5,314 bases of DNA from Syntrophaceae bacterium (GTDB lineage: Bacteria > Desulfobacterota > Syntrophorhabdia > Syntrophorhabdales > WCHB1-27), in contig PLSJ01000484.1 of NCBI GenBank assembly GCA_003165115.1, positions 1 to 5,314 on the forward strand, read 5' to 3'. The position numbers and the translations under genes were made by a program. The notes beneath the pieces were generated by a model. The model made no database searches and was not told the origin of the DNA. It worked only from the letters and a program-made list of their open reading frames with translations. Of the stretch, positions 1-4,971 are shown piece after piece; the stretch's first letter is position 1; the number at the start of each line of letters is the position of its first letter.

Positions 1-151
1 GGGGGCGGTGGTCGCCTCCCTGCTTCTGGGCGTCGCCGAAACGCTCCTCATAGGGTATGCGAATATCCCGCTCCCCAGGGACGCCCTCGCCTTTATCGCC
101 ATGATCGCCGTGCTCCTGTGGCGCTCGGAAGGGCTCCTGGGTTCGCGTTAG
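1..151 (+). CDS. livH: LivH-type branched-chain amino acid ABC transporter permease, C-terminal end only
   Basis: This is the last 49 codons of a gene whose start lies left of the window. The reading frame begins at base 2 and ends at TAG 149-151. The peptide starts GAVVASLLLGVAETLLIGY, continues through RDALAFIAMIAVLLW and ends RSEGLLGSR. This matches the C-terminus of LivH permeases: a Gly-Ala-rich transmembrane helix of the GA-x-x-G-LLLG-x-x-E type, a short loop, a final helix, and a terminal R-P-T-G-L-x-G-like motif, here RSEGLLG. LivH pairs with LivM to form the inner-membrane channel of a HAAT-family importer. The identification is supported by livM following after only 9 bases in the same frame. 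Only the tail is visible, so function rests largely on context. Confidence 0.85.
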   Translation, partial: GAVVASLLLGVAETLLIGYANIPLPRDALAFIAMIAVLLWRSEGLLGSR

Positions 152-160
152 GATAAAAGG

Positions 161-1045
161 GTGAGCTCTTACCTCATTACCATCGGCACCATGATCGCGA
201 TACAGGCCATCGCCGTCTGCGGCCTCAACGTGATCGTCGGCTTCGCGGGCCAGATATCCCTCGGCCACGCGGCCTTCCTCGGCATCGGGGCCTACACGGC
301 GGCGCTGCTCGCCACGAAGGCGGGACTCTCGTTCTGGATGGCCCTGCCGCTGGTTGTCGCGGTCTGCGGGTCCGTCGGCCTCCTCCTCGGCCTGCCGAGC
401 ATCAGGCTGAGGGAAGACTTCCTCGCCATCACGACGATAGGCATCAACTTCATCGTCGAGGCGGTCTTCCGGTACGTCCCCTTCTTCGGGGGCGCTTTGG
501 GCATAGGCGGCATCCCGCGGGTGATGTTCTTCGGCATGAGAGTCAAGGGCACGAGCTTCTTTCTGCTCTGCGTCGCCTTCCTCTGCCTTACCCTCGCCGC
601 GTGCTGGTGGTTCAAAAGGAGCTGGGCGGGCCTCGCCTGCGCCGCCATCGGGGAAGAGGAGCAGGCGGCCTCCACCATGGGCATATCGCCGGTCAGGTTC
701 AAGCTCCTCGCCTTCGTGATCGGGACCGGCATGGCCGGCCTCGCCGGCTCCCTCTACGCCCATCACATGCAGTTCATCTCGGCGGGCGACTTCTCGTTCT
801 CCGTCTCCATCGCCCTGCTCTCCATGCTCGTCCTCGGGGGCATGGGCACGCTCTTCGGCCCGCTGGTGGGCGCGCTCATCCTGGGTGCGCTGCCGGAGGT
901 CTTCCGCCCCCTCGTCGACTACCGGATGCTCTTCTACACGGTGCTGCTCCTCCTTGTGATACGCTTCCAGCCGGCCGGCCTCCTCGGTGAGGAGAGCGCG
1001 CTGAGGCGCATCCTCATCCCCTTCGTCAAGGGGGGCATGCGATGA
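161..1045 (+). CDS. livM: LivM-type branched-chain amino acid ABC transporter permease
   Basis: Membrane permease of 294 residues, a short LivM without the N-terminal extension found in E. coli. It is very hydrophobic with about eight likely membrane helices. Family landmarks are the GFAGQISLGHAAFLGIGAY segment (27-45), the GLPSIRLREDFLAI segment (77-90), and the cytoplasmic loop that couples to the ATPases (about 152-181, with AAIGEEEQAASTMGI then FKLLAFVIG). The next landmark is LGGMGTLFGPLVGA (225-238). The coupling loop usually reads A-I-R-E-D/N-E; here the Arg is Gly164. The GTG start is chosen because livH stops in the same frame at 149-151, an AGGA (150-153) overlapping that stop sits 7 bases upstream, and the N-terminus then aligns with known LivM proteins. 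The next in-frame ATG (191) has no ribosome binding site and would cut into the first helix. The 3' end overlaps livG by an ATGA. Confidence 0.93.
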   Translation: MSSYLITIGTMIAIQAIAVCGLNVIVGFAGQISLGHAAFLGIGAYTAALLATKAGLSFWMALPLVVAVCGSVGLLLGLPSIRLREDFLAITTIGINFIVEAVFRYVPFFGGALGIGGIPRVMFFGMRVKGTSFFLLCVAFLCLTLAACWWFKRSWAGLACAAIGEEEQAASTMGISPVRFKLLAFVIGTGMAGLAGSLYAHHMQFISAGDFSFSVSIALLSMLVLGGMGTLFGPLVGALILGALPEVFRPLVDYRMLFYTVLLLLVIRFQPAGLLGEESALRRILIPFVKGGMR

Positions 1046-1812
1046 AGACGGGCCTCCTGGAGACGAGGGGCGTATCGAAGCGCTTCGGCGGGCTTAAAGC
1101 CGTCGACGGGGTGGACCTTACGCTGTTTTCCGGTGAGATCCTCGGCGTGCTCGGTCCCAACGGGGCGGGCAAGACGGTCTTCTTCAATCTCGTGAGCGGC
1201 ATATACGAGCCGACCGAAGGAGAGATATTCTTTAAGGAGACGCGCATCGACGGGTATGCGCCGCACGCGATCGCGGCGTTGGGCATAGGGCGCACCTTCC
1301 AGATCGTCAAGCCCCTCAAGTCCCTCACGGTCCTCGAAAACGTGCTCGTCTCTCTCGGCGTCGCGCGGTACGGGCGGCTCTCCCGCATCTGGGGGCCTTT
1401 CAGGTCGGCCCGGCAGCTCGACGCCGCGATGGAGGTCCTCGAAAAAGTGGGCCTCGCGCCGCTGGCCCACAGGAAGGCGGGTCTCCTGCCTCTGGGGACT
1501 TTGCGTCGCCTGGAGATCGCGAGGGCGATGGTGGTCGGCCATACGCTCATCCTGCTCGACGAGTCCTTCTCGGGCCTCCGCCACGAGGAGATCGTCAGCC
1601 TGGAAGCGCTCATCAGGACGATCAGGGAGCGCGAAGGGCGCACCATCATCCTCATCGAGCACAACATGAGCGTGACCATGGGCCTGTGCGACAGGATCGT
1701 CGTCCTCGACCACGGGCGCAAGATCGCGGAAGGCACGCCGGGGGAAATCCAGTCCAACGAGCAGGTCATCGAAGCCTACCTCGGGGCGGCGGGGGTCGAT
1801 CATGCTCCTTGA
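1042..1812 (+). CDS. livG: LivG-type ABC transporter ATP-binding protein
   Basis: Cytoplasmic ATPase of 256 residues, normal length for LivG. In order it has an A-loop region (VSKRFGGLKAVDGVDL, 11-26), Walker A GPNGAGKT (38-45), the Q-loop RTFQ (84-87), Walker B ILLDE with catalytic Glu174, and the switch His207 in LIEHNM. The C-terminus, GRKIAEGTPGEI followed by VIEAYLG, is the usual LivG tail, which points to this subfamily. The ABC signature is divergent: where LivG normally reads L-S/P-Y-G-Q-Q-R-R-L-E-I-A-R, this protein has LPLGTLRRLEIAR (149-161). The residues after Walker B are SFSGL rather than the usual P-A-A-G-L. No frameshift is seen there. The start is an ATG overlapping the livM stop (ATGA), with AAGGGGGG (1028-1035) 6 bases upstream, so translation is likely coupled. 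It should pair with LivF to power the LivHM channel. Confidence 0.93.
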   Translation: MKTGLLETRGVSKRFGGLKAVDGVDLTLFSGEILGVLGPNGAGKTVFFNLVSGIYEPTEGEIFFKETRIDGYAPHAIAALGIGRTFQIVKPLKSLTVLENVLVSLGVARYGRLSRIWGPFRSARQLDAAMEVLEKVGLAPLAHRKAGLLPLGTLRRLEIARAMVVGHTLILLDESFSGLRHEEIVSLEALIRTIREREGRTIILIEHNMSVTMGLCDRIVVLDHGRKIAEGTPGEIQSNEQVIEAYLGAAGVDHAP

Positions 1813-2521
1813 GGTGGGCGGCCTGCACATCTCGTATGGGGACATAGAGGCCGTCTGCGGGTTCGACTTCCACATCGGGGAAGGGGAGCTCGTCTCGGTC
1901 ATCGGCGTCAACGGCGCGGGGAAAAGCTCCATCCTCCAGGCCGTGATGGGCATCCTCCCCTGCCGGAAAGGGAGCATCGTGTACAAGGGGAAGGACATCA
2001 CGTCCCTTCCGTCCCATGAGAGGGCGAGGATGGGCATCCGCCTCGTGCCGGAGCGGTCGCGCATATTCCCCCGCCTCACCGTGTACGAGAACCTCATGGT
2101 CGGGCTGTACGGACTGAAAGGGCGCCTTAACGTGGGAGAGAGGGTAGACTGGTTGTACGGGCTTTTCCCCGTGCTCGCCGAAAGGCGGGAACAGCCCGGC
2201 CGCACGCTCTCCGGGGGCGAGCAGCAGCAGCTCGCCATCGCGCGGGCGCTTATCTCGGGGCCCGACCTGCTCCTCGTCGACGAGGTCTCCATGGGCCTCA
2301 TGCCGAAGCTCGCCGACGAGGTCTTCCGCCTCCTCCGGCAGCTTAACACGGAGCAGGGACTGACCATGCTCCTCGTCGAGCAGAACGCGGTCGCGTCCTT
2401 ACGCATCTCGACGAGGGCCTACGTGCTGGAGACGGGGACGTGCGCCCTCCACGGAGACGCTGCCGAGCTGATGGGGAACAGCCACGTCCTCGACGTCTAC
2501 CTGGGACGGGAAGCAAAATAA
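1802..2521 (+). CDS. livF: LivF-type ABC transporter ATP-binding protein
   Basis: Second ATPase of the importer, 239 residues, typical for LivF. It has Walker A GVNGAGKS (35-42), the LivF-type Q-loop replacement LVPERSRIFPRLTVYENL (81-98, Glu84 in place of Gln), a canonical signature LSGGEQQQLAIARAL (136-150), Walker B LLLVDE (156-161, catalytic Glu161) and LVEQNA (191-196). Gln194 stands at the switch-His position, as is usual for LivF, so this is not a defect. The C-terminal YVLETG and VLDVYLG segments also fit the family. With LivG having a divergent signature, this subunit carries the cleaner one. The ATG lies inside the last codons of livG (11-base overlap), with GGGGG (1791-1795) 6 bases upstream, consistent with coupled translation. 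Confidence 0.95.
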   Translation: MLLEVGGLHISYGDIEAVCGFDFHIGEGELVSVIGVNGAGKSSILQAVMGILPCRKGSIVYKGKDITSLPSHERARMGIRLVPERSRIFPRLTVYENLMVGLYGLKGRLNVGERVDWLYGLFPVLAERREQPGRTLSGGEQQQLAIARALISGPDLLLVDEVSMGLMPKLADEVFRLLRQLNTEQGLTMLLVEQNAVASLRISTRAYVLETGTCALHGDAAELMGNSHVLDVYLGREAK

Positions 2522-2553
2522 AGGGTCTCATTGTAAAGGAATGACAAATAAAT

Positions 2554-2560
2554 AGGAGGT
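2554..2560 (+). promoter_or_regulatory. Strong ribosome binding site of the binding-protein gene
   Basis: AGGAGGT lies 7 bases before the ATG at 2568. It is the strongest Shine-Dalgarno in the window, clearly better than those of livG and livF. This fits the need to make the periplasmic binding protein in excess over the membrane complex. The 46-base gap 2522-2567 shows no convincing promoter or terminator, so the gene is probably co-transcribed with livHMGF. Confidence 0.85.
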
Positions 2561-2567
2561 ACGGATC

Positions 2568-3734
2568 ATGAAATGGATGAAGCTGTCATGTGTCGCGGTT
2601 GCAGTCTGTACGCTCATCGGGGTCGCCTTATCCGCCGGGGCGGCGGAGACGATAAAGATCGGCCTTCTCGCGCCCCTCACCGGCAACGCGGCGGCAGACG
2701 GCGAGAGCGTGCAGAACTCGGTAAAGCTCGCCGTGGAGCGCGTCAACGGCGAGGGTGGACTCCTCGGCAGGAAGGTCGAGGTGGTCACCTATGATGACCG
2801 GGCCGATGCCAAGGACTCGGTCGCCCTTTCGCATAAGCTCATCGAGCAGGACAAGGTCGTGGCAGTGGTGGGCGGCTCCTACAGCACGCCCATGAGGGCA
2901 GTGGCCCCGATATTCCAGGAGGAGAAGATACCTTTCGTCGCGGCCTACGCGGTCCACCCGGATATCACCAAGGCGGGCAATTTCTGTTTCAGGAATGGGT
3001 TCCTCGGGACGGTGGAAGGGAAAGCGGCTGCCTACGCGGGGGTGAAGATGCTGAAGGCGAAGAAGATCGCCCTTCTCGTGAGCGACAACGACTTCGGCCG
3101 CACCCTCTCCCAGGGGTTCAAGTACTACATCACCAAGAACGCTGCCGGGGCAGCGACGATCGTGTCGGAGCAGGCATACCCCATGTCGGAGAAAGACTTC
3201 CGGGCCTACCTCACCAAGATAAAACAGGAGAGCCCCGACCTCATCTTCGCGAGCGGCTATTATTTCCAGACGGGGCCCGTGGTGAAGCAGGCGCGGGAGA
3301 TGGGGATAACCGCCCACATCATGGGCGAGGAGGGCGCCGACTCGCCCAAGTTCCTGGAGATCGCGGGCCCGGCCGCGGCGGAGGGCTTCGTCATCGTGAC
3401 CAACCTCAACAGGGACGACAAGAGGCCGGAAGTGCAGAAGTTCCTCAAGACTTACGAGACACGCTTCAAGATACAGCCTGACATGGTGGGCGCCTCCGCC
3501 TATGACGCCTTCATGATGATCTGCGACAGCATAAAGCGCGCGAAGAGCGTGAAGGCGGACGACGTGCGCAACGCGCTCGCGAACATCAAGAATTTCGACG
3601 GCCTCACCGGCCAGGTGAAAAGGTTTACGAACGGTGAGGTGGTGAAGGACGTGCAGGTGCAGATCGTGAAGAAGGGGAGGTTCCATAACCTCGGCGTCGT
3701 CACCGACCCCGACCTGATCACCCCGAGCGAATAA
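2568..3734 (+). CDS. livK: LivK-like periplasmic substrate-binding protein of a branched-chain amino acid type ABC transporter
   Basis: 388-residue secreted binding protein (Peripla_BP_6, type I fold), normal length. Residues 1-25 or 1-26 form a Sec signal peptide: MKWMK basic start, hydrophobic core, and a cleavage site in SAGAAE. There is no lipobox, so it should be free in the periplasm. The mature protein opens with the family hallmark TIKIGLLAPLTGNAAADGES (28-47), followed by AVERVNGEGGLLGRKVEVV (55-73), a YDDRAD segment, and the ligand loop GGSYSTPMRAVAPIFQEEKIPFV (102-124). Further landmarks are FRNGF (141-145), a DNDFGRTLSQG-type hinge region and SAYDAF near the C-terminus. It should capture the solute and dock on LivHM. 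The ligand cannot be read from sequence: Leu/Ile/Val are the classic ones, but relatives bind amides, urea and aromatic acids. It is the last gene before the hairpin terminator. Confidence 0.92.
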   Translation: MKWMKLSCVAVAVCTLIGVALSAGAAETIKIGLLAPLTGNAAADGESVQNSVKLAVERVNGEGGLLGRKVEVVTYDDRADAKDSVALSHKLIEQDKVVAVVGGSYSTPMRAVAPIFQEEKIPFVAAYAVHPDITKAGNFCFRNGFLGTVEGKAAAYAGVKMLKAKKIALLVSDNDFGRTLSQGFKYYITKNAAGAATIVSEQAYPMSEKDFRAYLTKIKQESPDLIFASGYYFQTGPVVKQAREMGITAHIMGEEGADSPKFLEIAGPAAAEGFVIVTNLNRDDKRPEVQKFLKTYETRFKIQPDMVGASAYDAFMMICDSIKRAKSVKADDVRNALANIKNFDGLTGQVKRFTNGEVVKDVQVQIVKKGRFHNLGVVTDPDLITPSE

Positions 3735-3748
3735 GCCCTTTACGACCC

Positions 3749-3803
3749 GAAAAAGACCGGTCGGGAGGCGGGAATGTTTTCCGCCTCCCGACCGCTTCTC
3801 CTC
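3749..3803 (+). terminator. Intrinsic hairpin terminator after the liv operon, probably bidirectional
   Basis: A perfect 14-bp inverted repeat, CGGTCGGGAGGCGG (3758-3771) and CCGCCTCCCGACCG (3781-3794), encloses a 9-base loop that can close further to a triloop (GAA/TTT). It starts 24 bases after the livK stop. On the + strand the downstream tract is only moderately T-rich (CTTCTCCTC). Read on the minus strand, the stem is followed by GTCTTTTTC, a clearly better U-tract. The element therefore likely ends liv transcription and could also, or better, end a transcript coming leftward from the intergenic region. Confidence 0.8.
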
Positions 3804-3980
3804 ATCGCCATGCGCGCAGGGAGAGCACCGGGACACAGACGGCTATCCGGTCGAGCCGGAAGATGGGCCGCCAGCAGGGCGAGGCCGTGGGGGCGTGACA
3901 GGCAGTACCAGTCTTTCGACGCTGAGCACATCGGGCCTGGCGACGTGAGATTCCGCAAGCGACGAGGTTCATCCTTTTAT
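3795..3980. other. GC-rich intergenic stretch with no recognisable gene
   Basis: About 185 bases with the high GC content of the flanking genes but no supported gene. Both strands contain short open frames, but none has a good ribosome binding site, typical codon bias or a recognisable protein motif. Small hairpins are possible, for example TCCGG/CCGGA (3846-3850, 3856-3860), which competes with CGGCT/AGCCG (3840-3844, 3854-3858). I compared it by eye with 6S RNA, SRP RNA, tmRNA, RNase P RNA, tRNA, and the cobalamin and c-di-GMP riboswitches, and found no match. It may be the body of a minus-strand RNA or a decayed gene. Confidence 0.5.
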
Positions 3981-4039
3981 CCCTAACACTTACCCACAGC
4001 GTTAACATTATCTTCACGGTTTTTCATAATTTTTCTTGC

Positions 4040-4068
4040 TTTTTAACCCCGGCTTATTCTAATGTAAA
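4040..4068 (-). promoter_or_regulatory. Possible minus-strand promoter overlapping the + strand one
   Basis: On the minus strand TTTACA (4068-4063) and TAAAAA (4045-4040) are separated by exactly 17 bases and match the -35 and -10 consensus at 5 of 6 and 4 of 6 positions. Transcription would begin near 4033 and run left toward the liv terminator. It lies almost on top of the + strand candidate, so the two would compete for RNA polymerase. The AT-rich background weakens the evidence. Confidence 0.25.
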
Positions 4069-4070
4069 AT
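4043..4070 (+). promoter_or_regulatory. Possible sigma-70 type promoter for the nonulosonate operon
   Basis: TTAACC (4043-4048) and TAAAAT (4065-4070) are separated by 16 bases and match the -35 and -10 consensus at 4 of 6 and 5 of 6 positions. A start near 4077 would give neuA a leader of about 118 bases. Other -10-like boxes downstream (TATATT 4083-4088, TATGAT 4102-4107) lack a matching -35, so the exact promoter is uncertain. The AT-rich background makes chance matches likely. Confidence 0.3.
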
Positions 4071-4102
4071 TTCGCTATCCATTATATTCCATAGTAATAC
4101 TT

Positions 4103-4198
4103 ATGATTCCGAAGCCCTACAGTCGTGCCAAGGGCGGTAGCTTTATTTTCACGGATTTCCTAAAAGCCTCGCCGAACCCCCCCGTCGAAACGATATGA
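4103..4198 (+). CDS. Possible 31-residue leader ORF coupled to neuA
   Basis: An ATG at 4103 opens a 31-codon frame (peptide begins MIPKPYSRAKGGSF and ends PPVETI) whose TGA (4196-4198) overlaps the neuA ATG (4195-4197) in an ATGA arrangement. neuA itself has no recognisable Shine-Dalgarno and no alternative start, so translation by coupling from this frame would explain how it is initiated. Against this, the small ORF has no clear ribosome binding site either, no recognisable domain or signal, and the -10-like TATGAT overlaps its start. It could be a regulatory leader peptide or simple coincidence. Confidence 0.22.
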   Translation: MIPKPYSRAKGGSFIFTDFLKASPNPPVETI

Positions 4199-4971
4199 CT
4201 GAAGACAATAAGCAAGGGCGCGGGCCGGCCAACCGATCGATCATCGCCATTATCCCCGCCAGGGGTGGGTCGAAAGGCCTCCCGAGAAAGAACGTCCTGC
4301 CCGTGGCGGGAAAACCGCTCATCGCCTGGAGCATAGAGGCGGCCCGGGCATCCGGATATATCGGGCGGGTGATGGTAGCCACGGACGACAGGGAAATTGC
4401 GTCGATATCGGAGGCATACGGCGCGCACGGCGCATGGCGGCCTCCCGGGATAAGCGGTGATACGGCGTCTTCCGAATCCGTCCTTCTCTACGTTCTGGAC
4501 AGCCTGAAGGAGGATGCAGGTCATGAGCCGGACCTCGTCGTATTCTTGCAGGCAACTTCTCCCCTGCGCCGGTCCGGCGATATCGATGACGCCGTCAGGA
4601 CCCTCGACGAGCGGCACGCCGATTCGCTCTTTTCCGCATGTCGCTCCGACAGGTTCACCTGGACCCTGACAGAGCGCGGCGTGAAGCCGACCAACTACGA
4701 CCCGGCCCGTCGCCCGCGCCGTCAGGAAATAGGGAAGGCGACGATGGAGGAAAACGGATCGATCTATATCTTCAAGCCCTGGGTAATCAGAAAGTGCAAC
4801 AGCAGGCTGGGAGGGGTAATCGTCGTATATGTCATGCCGCGCCTCTATTCATTCGAGATAGATGACCGGGAGGACATGGAGCTTATCGACTCCATAATGC
4901 GAGCCCAAAACGGCAAGCTTGTCCCAAGGGAGCACGCGCAGTCGGGAGACGACGATGGACGCGAAGGTTAA
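4195..4971 (+). CDS. neuA: CMP-nonulosonic acid cytidylyltransferase (NeuA/PseF/LegF type)
   Basis: A cytoplasmic enzyme of 258 residues that would transfer CMP from CTP to a sialic-acid-like sugar, giving the activated donor for glycosyltransferases. It shows the CTP-binding motif IIPARGGSKGLPRKN (19-33), VATDDREIA (61-69), RPPGISGDTASSE (82-94), FLQATSPLR (117-125), NYDPARRPRRQ (167-177), ENGSIYIFK (186-194) and RLGG with SFEIDDREDMELID (219-232), which holds the acidic metal site. Relatives are usually about 220-235 residues. Here about 14 extra residues precede the first strand and a polar tail follows. No other start codon lies between the in-frame stop at 4138 and ATG 4195, so the start is fixed despite having no Shine-Dalgarno. 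It overlaps the next gene, a NeuB homologue, by 17 bases. Whether the substrate is neuraminic, legionaminic or pseudaminic acid cannot be decided, so the gene symbol marks the family only. Confidence 0.9.
   Translation: MTEDNKQGRGPANRSIIAIIPARGGSKGLPRKNVLPVAGKPLIAWSIEAARASGYIGRVMVATDDREIASISEAYGAHGAWRPPGISGDTASSESVLLYVLDSLKEDAGHEPDLVVFLQATSPLRRSGDIDDAVRTLDERHADSLFSACRSDRFTWTLTERGVKPTNYDPARRPRRQEIGKATMEENGSIYIFKPWVIRKCNSRLGGVIVVYVMPRLYSFEIDDREDMELIDSIMRAQNGKLVPREHAQSGDDDGREG

Larger units (their letters stand above)
3749..4033 (-). ncRNA. Candidate minus-strand small RNA (speculative)
   Basis: A minus-strand promoter-like element (4040-4068) would start transcription near 4033. The first strong stop signal met would be the 14-bp hairpin followed by GTCTTTTTC, ending near 3749. 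This defines a possible transcript of about 285 bases. No family is recognised and no real protein is seen inside it. The case rests only on the correct orientation and spacing of promoter-like and terminator elements, plus the fact that the hairpin's better U-tract faces this way. The hairpin could equally serve only the liv operon. Confidence 0.2.
3981..4100. other. AT-rich intergenic island upstream of the nonulosonate genes
   Basis: By direct count 40 of these 120 bases are G or C (33%), an abrupt drop against the strongly GC-rich genes on both sides. It contains several T-runs (4020-4024, 4029-4034, 4040-4044) and stretches resembling -10 boxes in both directions. Such an island is typical of a promoter and regulator-binding region, and AT-rich DNA is also a usual target of xenogeneic silencers of the H-NS type. 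No clear operator palindrome longer than about 6 bases is seen. Confidence 0.6.

Noticed and set aside
151..160. GGATAAAAGG before livM, recurring on the minus strand at 3973-3982
   Set aside because: A 10-base match with no conserved flanks. Before livM it is explained by the livH stop and the spacer of the ribosome binding site.
934..2406. A 490-codon open frame on the minus strand across livM, livG and livF
   Set aside because: It is antisense to three well-supported genes. High GC in third positions removes stops from antisense frames, and the protein shows no family motifs.
2628..3836. A 402-codon open frame on the minus strand across livK and the terminator
   Set aside because: It is antisense to livK, runs through the hairpin, and is His/Arg/Leu/Val-rich without a recognisable domain. 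It is an artefact of codon bias.
3802..3972. A 56-residue Cys-containing frame on the minus strand (MNLVACGISRRQ...)
   Set aside because: There is no properly spaced ribosome binding site, codon use is unlike the neighbours, and no motif is recognised. An overlapping frame on the same strand is equally open, so neither is favoured.
3774..3986. A 70-residue + strand frame beginning inside the terminator hairpin
   Set aside because: It starts within the hairpin loop, has no Shine-Dalgarno, and its Arg-rich composition is what random GC-rich DNA gives.
3990..3998. TTACCCACA, one mismatch from a DnaA box, next to an AT-rich stretch
   Set aside because: It is a single imperfect box with no repeats and no dnaA, dnaN or plasmid replication gene nearby, so a replication origin is not supported.
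4018..4039. Possible sigma-54 promoter (GG ... TTGC)
   Set aside because: The GG and GC dinucleotides are about 18 bases apart instead of the required 10.
4018..4045. T-rich runs that could be the tail of a + strand terminator
   Set aside because: No GC-rich hairpin precedes them. They fit better as part of an AT-rich promoter region.
4114..4135. GCCCT/AGGGC hairpin in the neuA leader, possible riboswitch or attenuator
   Set aside because: Only 5 bp with a 12-base loop, no U-tract and no known aptamer motif. Chance is a sufficient explanation.
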